Origin: Solwaraspora sp. WMMD406
GTDB lineage: Bacteria; Actinomycetota; Actinomycetes; Mycobacteriales; Micromonosporaceae
DNA length: 64,000 nt
Assembly: GCF_029626025.1 (NCBI RefSeq)
Contig: NZ_JARUBF010000001.1
Coordinates: forward strand, 62,001 to 126,000
Direction of reading: 5' to 3'
Shown here one piece after another: positions 1-7,536 of the stretch. The translations under genes and the position numbers were made by a program. The notes below the pieces were generated by a model. That model was not told where the DNA came from. It worked only from the letters and a program-made list of their open reading frames with translations, and made no database searches. Each line of letters begins with the position of its first letter. Position 1 is the stretch's first letter.

Positions 1-759
1 GCTGGCCACGACCACCTCGTCCCCGCCCATACGTGCATGGCGTCGACTCTGGCCCGCGACCATTTGACCCGGCGGCGGCGAGTACGTCGCGTGTCGCGAT
101 CACGACGCTGCCGGGTGCCTTCGGCAGCAACGCGCGGACCTGCCGGGGCTCGGTCACATCGTCGAGAACCACCAACACCGGACGCTGCGCCGTGCAGGTC
201 CGGAACAGGTTCACCTGCTCAGCAATCCCCACAGGGACATGACGACTGTCCACACCGAGGTCACGCTGACAACCGGCGACAGCCTCCGCCACTGCGGCCT
301 CGCCACCCACCTCAGAACGCAGTGCCGTGAAGTCGACGAACAACTCATCACCCGGGAACCGGGCACCCACCCGCTCCGCGACCCGCCGAGCCAACGCCGT
401 CTTACCCACCCCAGGAAGCCCACTGAGCAGCGAGATCCGTACCGCAGCCGCACCAGACCGCACCACAGGGCCAAGGTCTTCCAGCCGGCCCAACTCCCGA
501 ACCCGGTTGACGAAGTACCGGTCCGCCGCCAGAACCTGCCGAGGCACCCGAACGACCGCCGTCGGCACCGACGGCCCCCACCGCGGCGGGTTTCCACCCG
601 CCTGTCGCAATTGAACCTCACGATACGCGACTTGACAGCACCTGACCGCAAGGTCATCCACCAGTCGACAACCGCCGTCCCAACACCGATGCCCCGTGAG
701 GACCCCGAACAACGAACCACCCGAGGCGGCTTGTCAGCCCACACGACCAGTTCTGTCAC
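1..759 (-). pseudogene. NB-ARC ATPase gene, 3' end outside the window, probably frameshifted
   Basis: The minus-strand frame reads a clear P-loop (GLPGVGKTALARRVA, about 377-421), a Walker B-like VLVVLDDV (about 157-180) and an ATR sensor segment near 85-95, as in the NB-ARC or STAND ATPases of actinobacterial regulators. The reading runs off position 1, so the C-terminal sensor or TPR part is not visible. The conserved frame is closed upstream by a TGA at 734-736. A plausible GTG start at 757-759 (protein start MTELVVWADKPP) lies in a neighbouring frame, so a one-base loss near 722-735 is likely. A second slip near 62-66 is possible, because another frame reads more naturally there. Either the gene is decaying or the assembly has indels. 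The family identity is firm; the role (signalling or defence) is not determinable. Confidence 0.6.
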
Positions 760-808
760 CGCGCCGTCCGCCGATGCGCACTCGACTCGCTCTGCCCTAC
801 GCGACGGG

Positions 809-1644
809 TTACTGGTCGGCGAGGTCGATCAGCCGCACTAAATGCCCGGGGTCACCGCCGACCCGGGACCACACCGCCTCGGCAGGACTTCCCACTGCCG
901 CCAACCGTCGCGGTGTCGCCACCGCCACCGCCACCGGCAACCCCGCCACCCCGGCATCAGTATGGATGGCGCGCTCGCCCGCCTCGGAGCAGACCATCAC
1001 CACGGCGGTCACCGGCACCCCCTGGCGGTAACCCTCCAACGCCTCACCCGGCGACGGCCGCACAGCGTCTGTCGCCCGGGCCGGCGGGTCGGCATCGACG
1101 TGCAGCAGGAACCGCACCGCCCGATCGTTCTCGATCCACACCCCGTACGCAGCCGGTGCCACATCCGGCACACCCTGCTCCCGCAGCCACACTGCGGCCT
1201 CCAACGCCCGCCGCCACTCCGGCCAGGGCTGCCCAGCGCCACCAGCACCGGCCGTCCCACCAACCTCAACCGGTCGGCGATCGCCTCCCGACCATCAACG
1301 CTCAACTCATAGAACGCCAGATGCCGCGAGTCGTTGTCGAAGACGAACCGCCAGACCAGACCCGCCTCCACGAGCACCCCCAGATGCCGCACCGCCGCCG
1401 GACGACTGCCGAACAGCAACATCGCCACCTGCCCGGTGTGCAGAGCACCGTGCTCGGCCAACACCGCCAACACCGCCCAGTGCCGCTGGCCGAGCCCTCG
1501 CATACTTACCTGCCGGCGACCTGTCGGCGGGCGGGAGGAGAACTCGTCGGGTCCAACCTGGTACTGCCGCCCCATCCCCGGGTTACCGCCCACACCCGCG
1601 TCGTGCGGCCAACCGGTGGAGTCCCACCCTGACATGATCGCCAC
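809..1644 (-). pseudogene. Replication-relaxation (Replic_Relax) winged-helix protein, split by a frameshift
   Basis: The first frame (from about 1520) gives GLGQRHWAVLAVLAEHGALH followed by a winged-helix pattern ending LVGRPVLVALGSP. The continuation WPEWRRALEAAVWLREQG is in another frame down to the stop at 809. The junction is near 1226, consistent with loss of one base. The combined product, a winged helix followed by a short alpha/beta part, matches the plasmid replication-relaxation family (Replic_Relax) common on actinobacterial integrative and conjugative elements; that match rests on recall of the family. It lies just upstream of, and on the same strand as, the damaged NB-ARC gene, which suggests an old mobile element. 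A sequencing indel is the alternative to true inactivation. The true start is unclear; the conserved part begins at the GLGQRHW motif. Confidence 0.55.
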
Positions 1645-1905
1645 CGACGGACTGCGTCGCCAGTGTCAGATCAGAGACAATCCCTAAACTTGATCTTTAA
1701 CCTGTGCGACAGACAGGCGGTGCGACCACGCGAACCAGCAGTCGATTGCATCGACGTGTGCAACCATGTCGCCGGTGCGACTTGGACGTCGATCACGCCG
1801 ATGAGCTGCAAGAACCTCAGATCACACAGGTGCGGCTGGAGTACTAGTTGCGTACAACTACCTGCCGGTGGGCGTGGCCGGCGCCGAGCTACGACGTCAC
1901 TCGCG

Positions 1906-2790
1906 CTACGACGCCTCCTGGCTGATCCGTTCCCACTCGCGGATGGCCGCAGGTTCCCATCTGGTGTGCTGATCGTGGAACAACCGCACGGCGCGTTCAC
2001 CGATCCACGGGTCGGGCAGGAGTTCTGCCGGTAGCACCGGGTCGATCAGCGGTAGTCGGCGCCAGGCGTGCACGAGCCGGGTGAAGCGCACGATCGGGTC
2101 ATCCGATGGCGGGCTGGTGAACTCGTCGATGAACTCCTGGTAGGCCCGTTCGAGCTCGTCGAGGTCCCACGATTGACGGACCAGGCTTGGTAGGTCACCG
2201 CCGCCGAGGTGCTCGGAGAGGAACAGCTGCGCCCGCTCGTACGCTCCCGCCTCGCGCAGCAGGAACTCGACCTCCTTGACCCGCCCGGTGTGGGTGCTGA
2301 CCCAGGCGCCGGGTGCGGGCCGGCCGAAACCGAGCCAGCCGAGTCGGGTGTGCAGCAGGTGCCGCATCGCCCGGTCGCCCTCCGGGAGGCGGGCCAGTAG
2401 GAGCAGCCACCGGCGGTCCCAGCCGGGCTGGGCTCCGGTGAAGCCGAGGATCCGGCTGGCACCGATGTCGAGGAAGTGCTCGAAGGCGGGGCTGAGACGC
2501 CACCAGGTGTACCGGCCGTCGCGTCGCGAGATCAGCCAACCGTCGGCCGATGCGCGGACCAGGGCCTGCCGGCAGGCTGGCTCCGCGACCGCGAGGCGAC
2601 CGAATGCGTCGATGAAGGCGGACGTCGGCGCGGGTCGTCGGGTCGGACGCAGGTAGTCGCCCAGCACGGTGATCAGTAGCCCGCGGACCCCGCCGGTGCC
2701 GGCGGCGTACCGGCGGGAGAGCACGAACCGTTCCCGGGACGCACTGCCGTACGGGCTCGACGCAGCACCGCCCTCGCCAGGCTCAGCCAT
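1906..2790 (-). CDS. PaaX family transcriptional regulator
   Basis: A 294-aa protein with the PaaX layout. An N-terminal winged helix (about residues 30-110, with RGLLITVLGDYL and SADGWLISRRDGRYTWWRLS) is followed by a central domain with the typical WDRRWLLLLARLPEG stretch (about 125-140) and a C-terminal PaaX_C-like helical part (LSEHLGGGDLPSLVRQSWDLDEL). Family members repress aromatic-acid or other catabolic operons in response to a CoA thioester. No such operon adjoins it here, so the target is unknown. It is divergent from the CBM2-SGNH gene that starts at 3000, and the shared upstream region holds inverted repeats that could be its operator. The first 25 residues are low-complexity, and a later start is possible. 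Confidence 0.8.
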   Translation of the reverse strand: MAEPGEGGAASSPYGSASRERFVLSRRYAAGTGGVRGLLITVLGDYLRPTRRPAPTSAFIDAFGRLAVAEPACRQALVRASADGWLISRRDGRYTWWRLSPAFEHFLDIGASRILGFTGAQPGWDRRWLLLLARLPEGDRAMRHLLHTRLGWLGFGRPAPGAWVSTHTGRVKEVEFLLREAGAYERAQLFLSEHLGGGDLPSLVRQSWDLDELERAYQEFIDEFTSPPSDDPIVRFTRLVHAWRRLPLIDPVLPAELLPDPWIGERAVRLFHDQHTRWEPAAIREWERISQEAS

Positions 2791-2939
2791 GCTCGGATCG
2801 GGGCCCGGCCGCCGGTCCGTGCCCGAGGTCAGCTCGCATCCGGCGATTGTATTGCCGGTCTTGTCACCACCTGCCGTGCCACCTGCAGCGGCACCTGCCG
2901 TGGCACCTCATTCGACAGAACGGTTGACCGACGACACGA

Positions 2940-2966
2940 GTCTGTCACATCATCATATCGACAGAC
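2940..2966. promoter_or_regulatory. Inverted repeat upstream of the CBM2-SGNH gene, possible operator
   Basis: GTCTGTC (2940-2946) and GACAGAC (2960-2966) are perfect 7-bp arms separated by 13 AT-rich bases, 33 bp before the GTG start at 3000. The related sequence TTCGACAGA occurs at about 2911. It lies between the PaaX-like gene and the secreted hydrolase, so a regulator could act on either promoter. Binding protein unknown. Confidence 0.35.
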
Positions 2967-2999
2967 ATCCATCCCACGATGATCATCGGGAGGACAACA

Positions 3000-4058
3000 G
3001 TGCATTCGCATCCCCGCAGAGCAGGGATCCGCCTGTTCGTCGCGGTCGCCATGTCCGTGGCGGTCAGCGCCGCGGTCAGCGCGGTCGTGGCGGCCCCGGC
3101 CGCCGCCGCGCCTGGCTGCCGAGTCGCCTACTCGGTCAGCTCACAATGGCCCGGCGGCTTCACCGGAAACGTCGCCATCACCAACATCGGCGACCCACTC
3201 AGCAGCTGGACGTTGACCTGGTCGTTCAGCGCCGGCCAGCAGGTGACCCTGGCCTGGAACTCCACCGTCAGCCAGAGCGGCTCACAGGTGACCGCCCGCA
3301 ACGTCAGCTACAACGGCAACCTTCCCACCAACGCCAGCACGAGCCTCGGCTTCAACGGCTCTTGGAACGGCAGCAACCCGGCACCGACCAACTTCGCGCT
3401 CAACGGGACCACCTGCAACGGAACCACCCAACCGTCCCCGACCGTCAGCCCCACGGCCGGGCCGTCACCGAGCCCGAGCCTCAGCCCCACCCCCGGACCC
3501 ACGACCAGCCCGACGACCGGCCCGCAACCGGCCCGCTCGATGGGCTTCATCGGCTGCTCGATGGCTGAAAACGTCGCCCAGGGCTACGTCGCCATCGGCG
3601 GCCAACGCATGTGGGGCCCCTACGGCACCGGCGGCGCGGTCGTCCAGTCCTGGACCAACACCAACTCCAGCTCCTGGCAGGCCTTCGACCGGCAGGCCGC
3701 CCAGTACGGCCGACCGACCGCAGTGTGGGTGCAGATCTGCATCTTCGCCCAAAATGGAGCGACCTACAACGAGGTGCGGCAGCTCATCGCCAACGCCCGC
3801 CAGCACGCCGCCCCTGGCGCGACCATCTACATCTCCGGCCAGCCGCTTTACGACCCCGGACAGACCTGCTTCCTCGCCGGCAACGGCGGCCCCGAGTTGA
3901 CCGACAGCCTTGCCCGCCAAGCGGCCGCCGACGCGACGCAGAACGTGATCTACCCCGGGACGTTCCGCCTGCGCAGCAACGAGGTCTCGGACGGCTGCCA
4001 CGCCAATACCACCGGCCAACAGTCCCTCGGCCGGCAGGCAATGGCTTACTGGGGTTAG
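3000..4058 (+). CDS. Secreted CBM2 protein with C-terminal SGNH-like hydrolase domain
   Basis: Start: GTG at 3000, preceded by GGGAGG (2988-2993) at 6-nt spacing; the in-frame ATG at 2979 lies upstream of that ribosome-binding site. A signal peptide (basic HPRRAGIRLF, then hydrophobic to about residue 38, AAAAPGC) leads into a family 2 cellulose-binding module (about 40-135, bounded by Cys, with NGSWNGSNPAP). A Pro/Ser/Thr linker (about 138-175) follows, then a domain starting MGFIGCSMAEN, a Ser-containing block like the SGNH nucleophile motif, and ending with DGCHAN, a D..H pair as in SGNH hydrolases. The likely role is a secreted esterase-like enzyme held on cellulose or plant polymer; the actual substrate is not readable. 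A paralogous CBM2 module occurs in the next gene. A strong hairpin at 4104 ends the unit. Confidence 0.75.
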   Translation: MHSHPRRAGIRLFVAVAMSVAVSAAVSAVVAAPAAAAPGCRVAYSVSSQWPGGFTGNVAITNIGDPLSSWTLTWSFSAGQQVTLAWNSTVSQSGSQVTARNVSYNGNLPTNASTSLGFNGSWNGSNPAPTNFALNGTTCNGTTQPSPTVSPTAGPSPSPSLSPTPGPTTSPTTGPQPARSMGFIGCSMAENVAQGYVAIGGQRMWGPYGTGGAVVQSWTNTNSSSWQAFDRQAAQYGRPTAVWVQICIFAQNGATYNEVRQLIANARQHAAPGATIYISGQPLYDPGQTCFLAGNGGPELTDSLARQAAADATQNVIYPGTFRLRSNEVSDGCHANTTGQQSLGRQAMAYWG

Positions 4059-4103
4059 TCGACAGTCCAGGCGACTGACCCGGCCGCGCGGGCAGCGGCA
4101 ACG

Positions 4104-4140
4104 GCGGTGCCTCGTCACCAATCAGGCGACGAGGCACCGC
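4104..4140 (+). terminator. Hairpin terminator after the CBM2-SGNH gene
   Basis: CGGTGCCTCGTC (4105-4116) pairs perfectly with GACGAGGCACCG (4128-4139) across an 11-base loop, with one more G-C pair outside. It lies 46 bp after the stop codon. There is no long T-run, as is usual for actinobacterial terminators. Confidence 0.7.
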
Positions 4141-4162
4141 TGCTTACCCACTCAGTCTACTC

Positions 4163-4309
4163 ACAGGCCGACGGAGCACCGCTACCTCATGCCGCAGCGC
4201 GAGGACCTCGATCAGCAACGCCTTGTCGCCGCAGATCAACCACCCCAGCCCGCTGAACAGACGAACTATCCCCAGGCACAGCAACCACACAACAAATAAA
4301 GACGATCAT
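4163..4309 (-). pseudogene. Remnant of the N-terminus of an integrase-core transposase
   Basis: Read on the minus strand, this stretch gives LCLGIVRLFSGLG and LLIEVLALRHEVAVLRR, the typical amphipathic N-terminus of a family of rve/DDE integrase-core transposases. The start is shifted by one base relative to the related copy at 32297-32456, and nothing of the catalytic core follows. It is a dead fragment in the gap between the two CBM2 genes. Confidence 0.5.
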
Positions 4310-4431
4310 CAAACCAAGCCGGGTCGAGGATTTGAACAGCGAAGTGGGTGAGAGCAAGGAGCTCGTGAACACGGGTCGACCAGACCGGGCAATGTTCACG
4401 TTCACCTGGGCAAACACCGCGTCCGACGGTG

Positions 4432-4459
4432 TTGACACCGACACCTCAAGCCATATCAT
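4432..4459 (+). promoter_or_regulatory. Sigma-70-like promoter for the second CBM2 gene
   Basis: TTGACA (4432-4437) and TATCAT (4454-4459) are spaced 16 bp apart, a good housekeeping-type match in GC-rich DNA, about 180 bp upstream of the start codon at 4638. A LacI-operator-like TGTTCACGTTCACC lies at 4393-4406, upstream of the -35 box. Confidence 0.5.
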
Positions 4460-4637
4460 AGACATGTATCTATTGATTGGGCGATTCGTTACCTCCCGCC
4501 GGGCACCCCTGCGCGTGGTCCCGGTGCCACTCGTGCCACACCACACCGGGCAGTTACCGCACCGCCCCGGCGTGGCCACCCGGCCGAGGACAGCACGCTC
4601 TGTCGATCCACCCGCATCTCCGTCAAGGAGTCAGCAC

Positions 4638-6383
4638 ATGCGCTCACATCGCTACCGGTCCCGGCTGTGGTCGGCCGTGACCGCGACGGCCGTGGTCGTC
4701 ACCGGCGGGGTGGCCGTCACGGCCGCGTACGCCGCCACCGGATGCCGGGTCACCTACTCGGTCGCCTCGCAATGGACGAACGGCTTCACCGCCAACGTCG
4801 CCATCACCAACCTCGGAGACCCGGTCAGCACATGGACCCTGACCTGGACCTACGCCAACGGACAGCAGGTCACCCAGGCCTGGAACGCCACCGTGTCACA
4901 AAGCGGCGGCCAGGTCACCGCCCGCAACGCCAGCTACAACGGCACCATCGCCACCGGAGCGACCAGCTCCTTCGGCTTCAACGGATCCTGGAACGGCAGC
5001 AACACCGTGCCGACCAGCTTCGCCCTCAACGGCACCACCTGCACGGGCTCGGTCACCCCCACCAGCGCGCCCCCGTCCACCACCGCCCCGCCCACGACCA
5101 CTCCACCGACGACCGCGCCGACGACCGTTCCGCCGGGTGACCCGACCTGGGGTACGGCCCTGCCGCCCGCCAGCGCACCAAAGAGCCGGGCGTACGAACT
5201 GATCGCCACCGCCAACGAGAAGGGCTATCTGCCACGATCCGGTGAATGCTCGGTCGAGATCCACGCCCGGTACTGGACGTTCGGGCCCGACGGGAAGGTC
5301 TACCCGACCTGGCATCCGACCCGGGACCCCAGCGGCTGCTACTTCGGCCACGAACACGGCGACGACCCGCGCACCTCGGACCTGTACGGCACCAACGGCT
5401 GGCCGGCCTTCGGGTACACCAGCGAGGTCATGCTGGACAGCATGCCCGACCACAGCCACCGGCACGAGGACCACGTCGGGCACAAGGTGCTCGTGGTGAA
5501 CAACAGCAACGTCATCCAGGGCGACAACGGCACCAGCTTCTTCCCGCCGCAGGGGCCCACCATCGCTGTCTGTGACGTGCTGCTCAAGTTCCACCAGGGC
5601 ACCCACTCGCCGGACGCGTTCACCAACAACGTGCACGAGCTGCTGCTGCACCAACGCTGCGCCGGTAGCAACAACGGACCGGTCACCGAGGCCCGGTTCA
5701 ACGCGATGATCCCACTCGGCCGACCCGGCGGGTTCAGCCCCAGCGAATGCCCGGGCTTCGGCCGCCCGTTCATCAACGTCGCGCCCCCCGTGCCCGCCGA
5801 CTCACCGTCGGACACCCGTTCACTGGGCAGGCTGATCGCCGAGACCAGCTGCATCCAGGCCATCCGGGAGGGCCGCACCCACAACGACCCGCTCTACCCG
5901 AACCCGGTGCCGTTCACCGTCTCCGACATGGACGACTTCTGGTTCTCCGACACCCGGGTGTCCGGCAACGGGGTCACCTTCCAGCTCGCACCGCTGTTCT
6001 ACGTGGTCAACCCGTCGCGCTACTACGACCCGAGCCGGCCGAACAACATGGGCCGGATCGTCGACCTGTGCTACACCGACCTCGCCGGTGGTGACTACTG
6101 CGCCGAGGCCCACCGGGTCACCCAGCAGACCGGCCAGCAGCTCGCCTGGGACGATCCGCGCTCGCCGTTCAAGGGCACCCTGCGCGAGTTCCGACCGGGC
6201 ACCTTCATGGTGAACAACACCGGCCCGGCCACGGTCTACACCGACGTGTACGGACGCAACCCGTCGAGCACGCCGTTCCCCGGCTCGATCAAGCAGTACT
6301 TCTCCGGCAACCAGGGCAGCGGCATGTACGTACGGGGTTCCATCAAGGACTACGCGGCCACTGGAGTCCACGCCCCAAACTGA
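4638..6383 (+). CDS. Secreted CBM2 protein with large histidine-rich domain of unknown function
   Basis: Start: ATG at 4638, with AAGGAG (4625-4630) at 7-nt spacing, which excludes the longer upstream in-frame reading. The 581-aa product has a signal peptide (SRLWSAVTATAVVVTGG, cut near AYAATGC) and a CBM2 module (about residues 34-135) close in sequence to that of the previous gene. A Thr/Pro linker (about 137-165) leads to a domain of roughly 410 residues. This domain is rich in His and Cys (RYWTFGPDGKVYPTWHP, YFGHEHGDDP, DHSHRHEDHVGHK, LLLHQRC) and ends in an aromatic, Gly-rich segment. The clustered His and Asp residues suggest metal binding, and paired Cys residues suggest disulfides. 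I do not recognise a characterised enzyme family. CBM2 implies it works on cellulose-rich plant material. Transcription probably ends at the hairpin at 6481. Confidence 0.75.
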   Translation: MRSHRYRSRLWSAVTATAVVVTGGVAVTAAYAATGCRVTYSVASQWTNGFTANVAITNLGDPVSTWTLTWTYANGQQVTQAWNATVSQSGGQVTARNASYNGTIATGATSSFGFNGSWNGSNTVPTSFALNGTTCTGSVTPTSAPPSTTAPPTTTPPTTAPTTVPPGDPTWGTALPPASAPKSRAYELIATANEKGYLPRSGECSVEIHARYWTFGPDGKVYPTWHPTRDPSGCYFGHEHGDDPRTSDLYGTNGWPAFGYTSEVMLDSMPDHSHRHEDHVGHKVLVVNNSNVIQGDNGTSFFPPQGPTIAVCDVLLKFHQGTHSPDAFTNNVHELLLHQRCAGSNNGPVTEARFNAMIPLGRPGGFSPSECPGFGRPFINVAPPVPADSPSDTRSLGRLIAETSCIQAIREGRTHNDPLYPNPVPFTVSDMDDFWFSDTRVSGNGVTFQLAPLFYVVNPSRYYDPSRPNNMGRIVDLCYTDLAGGDYCAEAHRVTQQTGQQLAWDDPRSPFKGTLREFRPGTFMVNNTGPATVYTDVYGRNPSSTPFPGSIKQYFSGNQGSGMYVRGSIKDYAATGVHAPN

Positions 6384-6480
6384 CCCATTCCGCCCCCAAC
6401 GAAAGCAAAAGTGACAGCCGCCACATGACAGGCCCCGCAAGGTCACCAGGCACCCACCCAGGGTCAGACACGGGCCAAAA

Positions 6481-6528
6481 GGTCAAGGGCTTGCCCGCCA
6501 TCGGGCATCCGCGGACAAGCCCTTGACC
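6481..6528 (+). terminator. Strong hairpin after the CBM2 His-rich gene
   Basis: GGTCAAGGGCTTG (6481-6493) is perfectly complementary to CAAGCCCTTGACC (6516-6528) around a 22-base loop that is itself partly self-complementary (TGCCCG and CGGGCA). It is about 100 bp past the stop codon. Confidence 0.7.
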
Positions 6529-6600
6529 TGCTACAGCGGTTGAAGGATCTGACACGAAAATTCTCGGTGACTGGATGCGGACCTGTTCGGGTCAGCTGAC

Positions 6601-7185
6601 TTGTGGGAGCGGGTCGAAGCGGACGGTCAGCCCGAGGCTGTTGGCCTCGCGGTTCATCCGTTTCATGGTGCGTCCGGGAGCTCGGGCTCCGCAGGTTCAG
6701 GCTCCGCGGACGAGGACGGCGCCGATCCGGTCGGTGCCGCCGGCGGGGCCGGCCGGGCGAGCGGGTCGAGCGGGTCGACGCGTACCCGTCCGGGTTGCCT
6801 GCTGGCCGCCAGCGGCGCCCTGCTGGTCGCGCTCTTCGCCATCGCGTACGCCGTGGTCGGGGGCGCCGGTCCCGACCGGACGGGTCAGCCAGCCGGCTCC
6901 GGTACGTCGGCCGTCGGCGGCGCGGGACCCAATGGGACGGGCCAGCCCACCGACGCCGCCGTGCCGGCGGGCGGCACCTGCATGGTCGTGACCGCCCGGG
7001 ACGTGCAGGTGTTCACCTCAGCGATGACCGAGGAGGTGTCGACCATCTGGCGCCGCGGCACGAAGTTCTGGGCTTACCGGGACGGGAGCGTCCAGTCCCG
7101 GTACCGCACAGTACTGCGTACCCGCCGGGACGGTTGGGTGACCAGTGACAGCCGCTACATCGACCCGGCCACCGGATGCCCGTGA
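6601..7185 (+). CDS. Membrane-anchored protein with extracellular SH3-like domain
   Basis: About 194 aa if the TTG at 6601 is the start; an in-frame stop at 6568-6570 leaves no better codon, so the gene may be 5'-truncated. The layout is a low-complexity Gly/Ser/Ala cytoplasmic part, one transmembrane helix (about residues 62-83, CLLAASGALLVALFAIAYAV), a Gly/Thr linker and a C-terminal domain of about 68 residues with two Cys. That domain has the SH3b pattern VTARDVQVFTSAMTEE then WRRGTKFWAYRDGSV and DGWVTSDSRYID. SH3b domains outside the membrane often bind peptidoglycan. There is no operon partner; the next gene on the other side is convergent. Confidence 0.5.
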   Translation: MWERVEADGQPEAVGLAVHPFHGASGSSGSAGSGSADEDGADPVGAAGGAGRASGSSGSTRTRPGCLLAASGALLVALFAIAYAVVGGAGPDRTGQPAGSGTSAVGGAGPNGTGQPTDAAVPAGGTCMVVTARDVQVFTSAMTEEVSTIWRRGTKFWAYRDGSVQSRYRTVLRTRRDGWVTSDSRYIDPATGCP

Positions 7186-7369
7186 GCCGCGCCGGCGGCT
7201 CCCTGTGAACCCTGCGACGCTTCGTCAGGTCGCACGCAGCAGCGCTGCCAGTTCTACCTCAACCCCTGACCGTCCCTGGACCGGACGCCACGGCAGCCGC
7301 TTATCCGGCCGGCTACCGGGAAGCAGGCGCACAGCGCCGCCCGACGACGGTGCGGGCGGGAGAGCGCTG

Positions 7370-7526
7370 ATGAACCGGATCGCCGACATCTGGGGCCCGG
7401 ACGCCGCACGCGATCGACACGCCCTGGCCGGTGCGGGTGGACAGCGGTGCGGGCGAGCGCCGAACTGCTGCTGTCCCAGGCGAAGATCCGCATGTCGTTG
7501 GAGGGTGCCTCCCAAGCTTGACCTGA
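7370..7526 (+). pseudogene. Frameshifted N-terminal stub of a molybdopterin oxidoreductase
   Basis: ATG at 7370 opens MNRIADIWGP, and the next frame continues RTPHAIDTPWPVRVD. Together these resemble the start of actinobacterial molybdopterin-dependent oxidoreductases (pattern RIADIWG.RTP....WPVRVD, from memory). The reading needs a frame change near 7400, and no cofactor-binding Cys motif or later part follows before the stop near 7524. This explains most of the 350-base gap between 7186 and 7536, which otherwise holds nothing I recognise. Confidence 0.35.
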
Positions 7527-7536
7527 CTCGTCGCGG

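Noticed and set aside
2868-2906. Repeated CACCTGC/GTGCCAC motifs with a possible hairpin near the PaaX-like gene start
   Set aside because: The arms GTGCCAC and GTGGCAC are short and the repeat is low-complexity; a regulatory role could not be supported.
6592-6666. Minus-strand peptide MKRMNREANSLGLTVRFDPL with a stop at 6592
   Set aside because: It looks like the tail of some protein, possibly a transposase, but it is only 24 codons, lacks any upstream match and overlaps the SH3-like gene.
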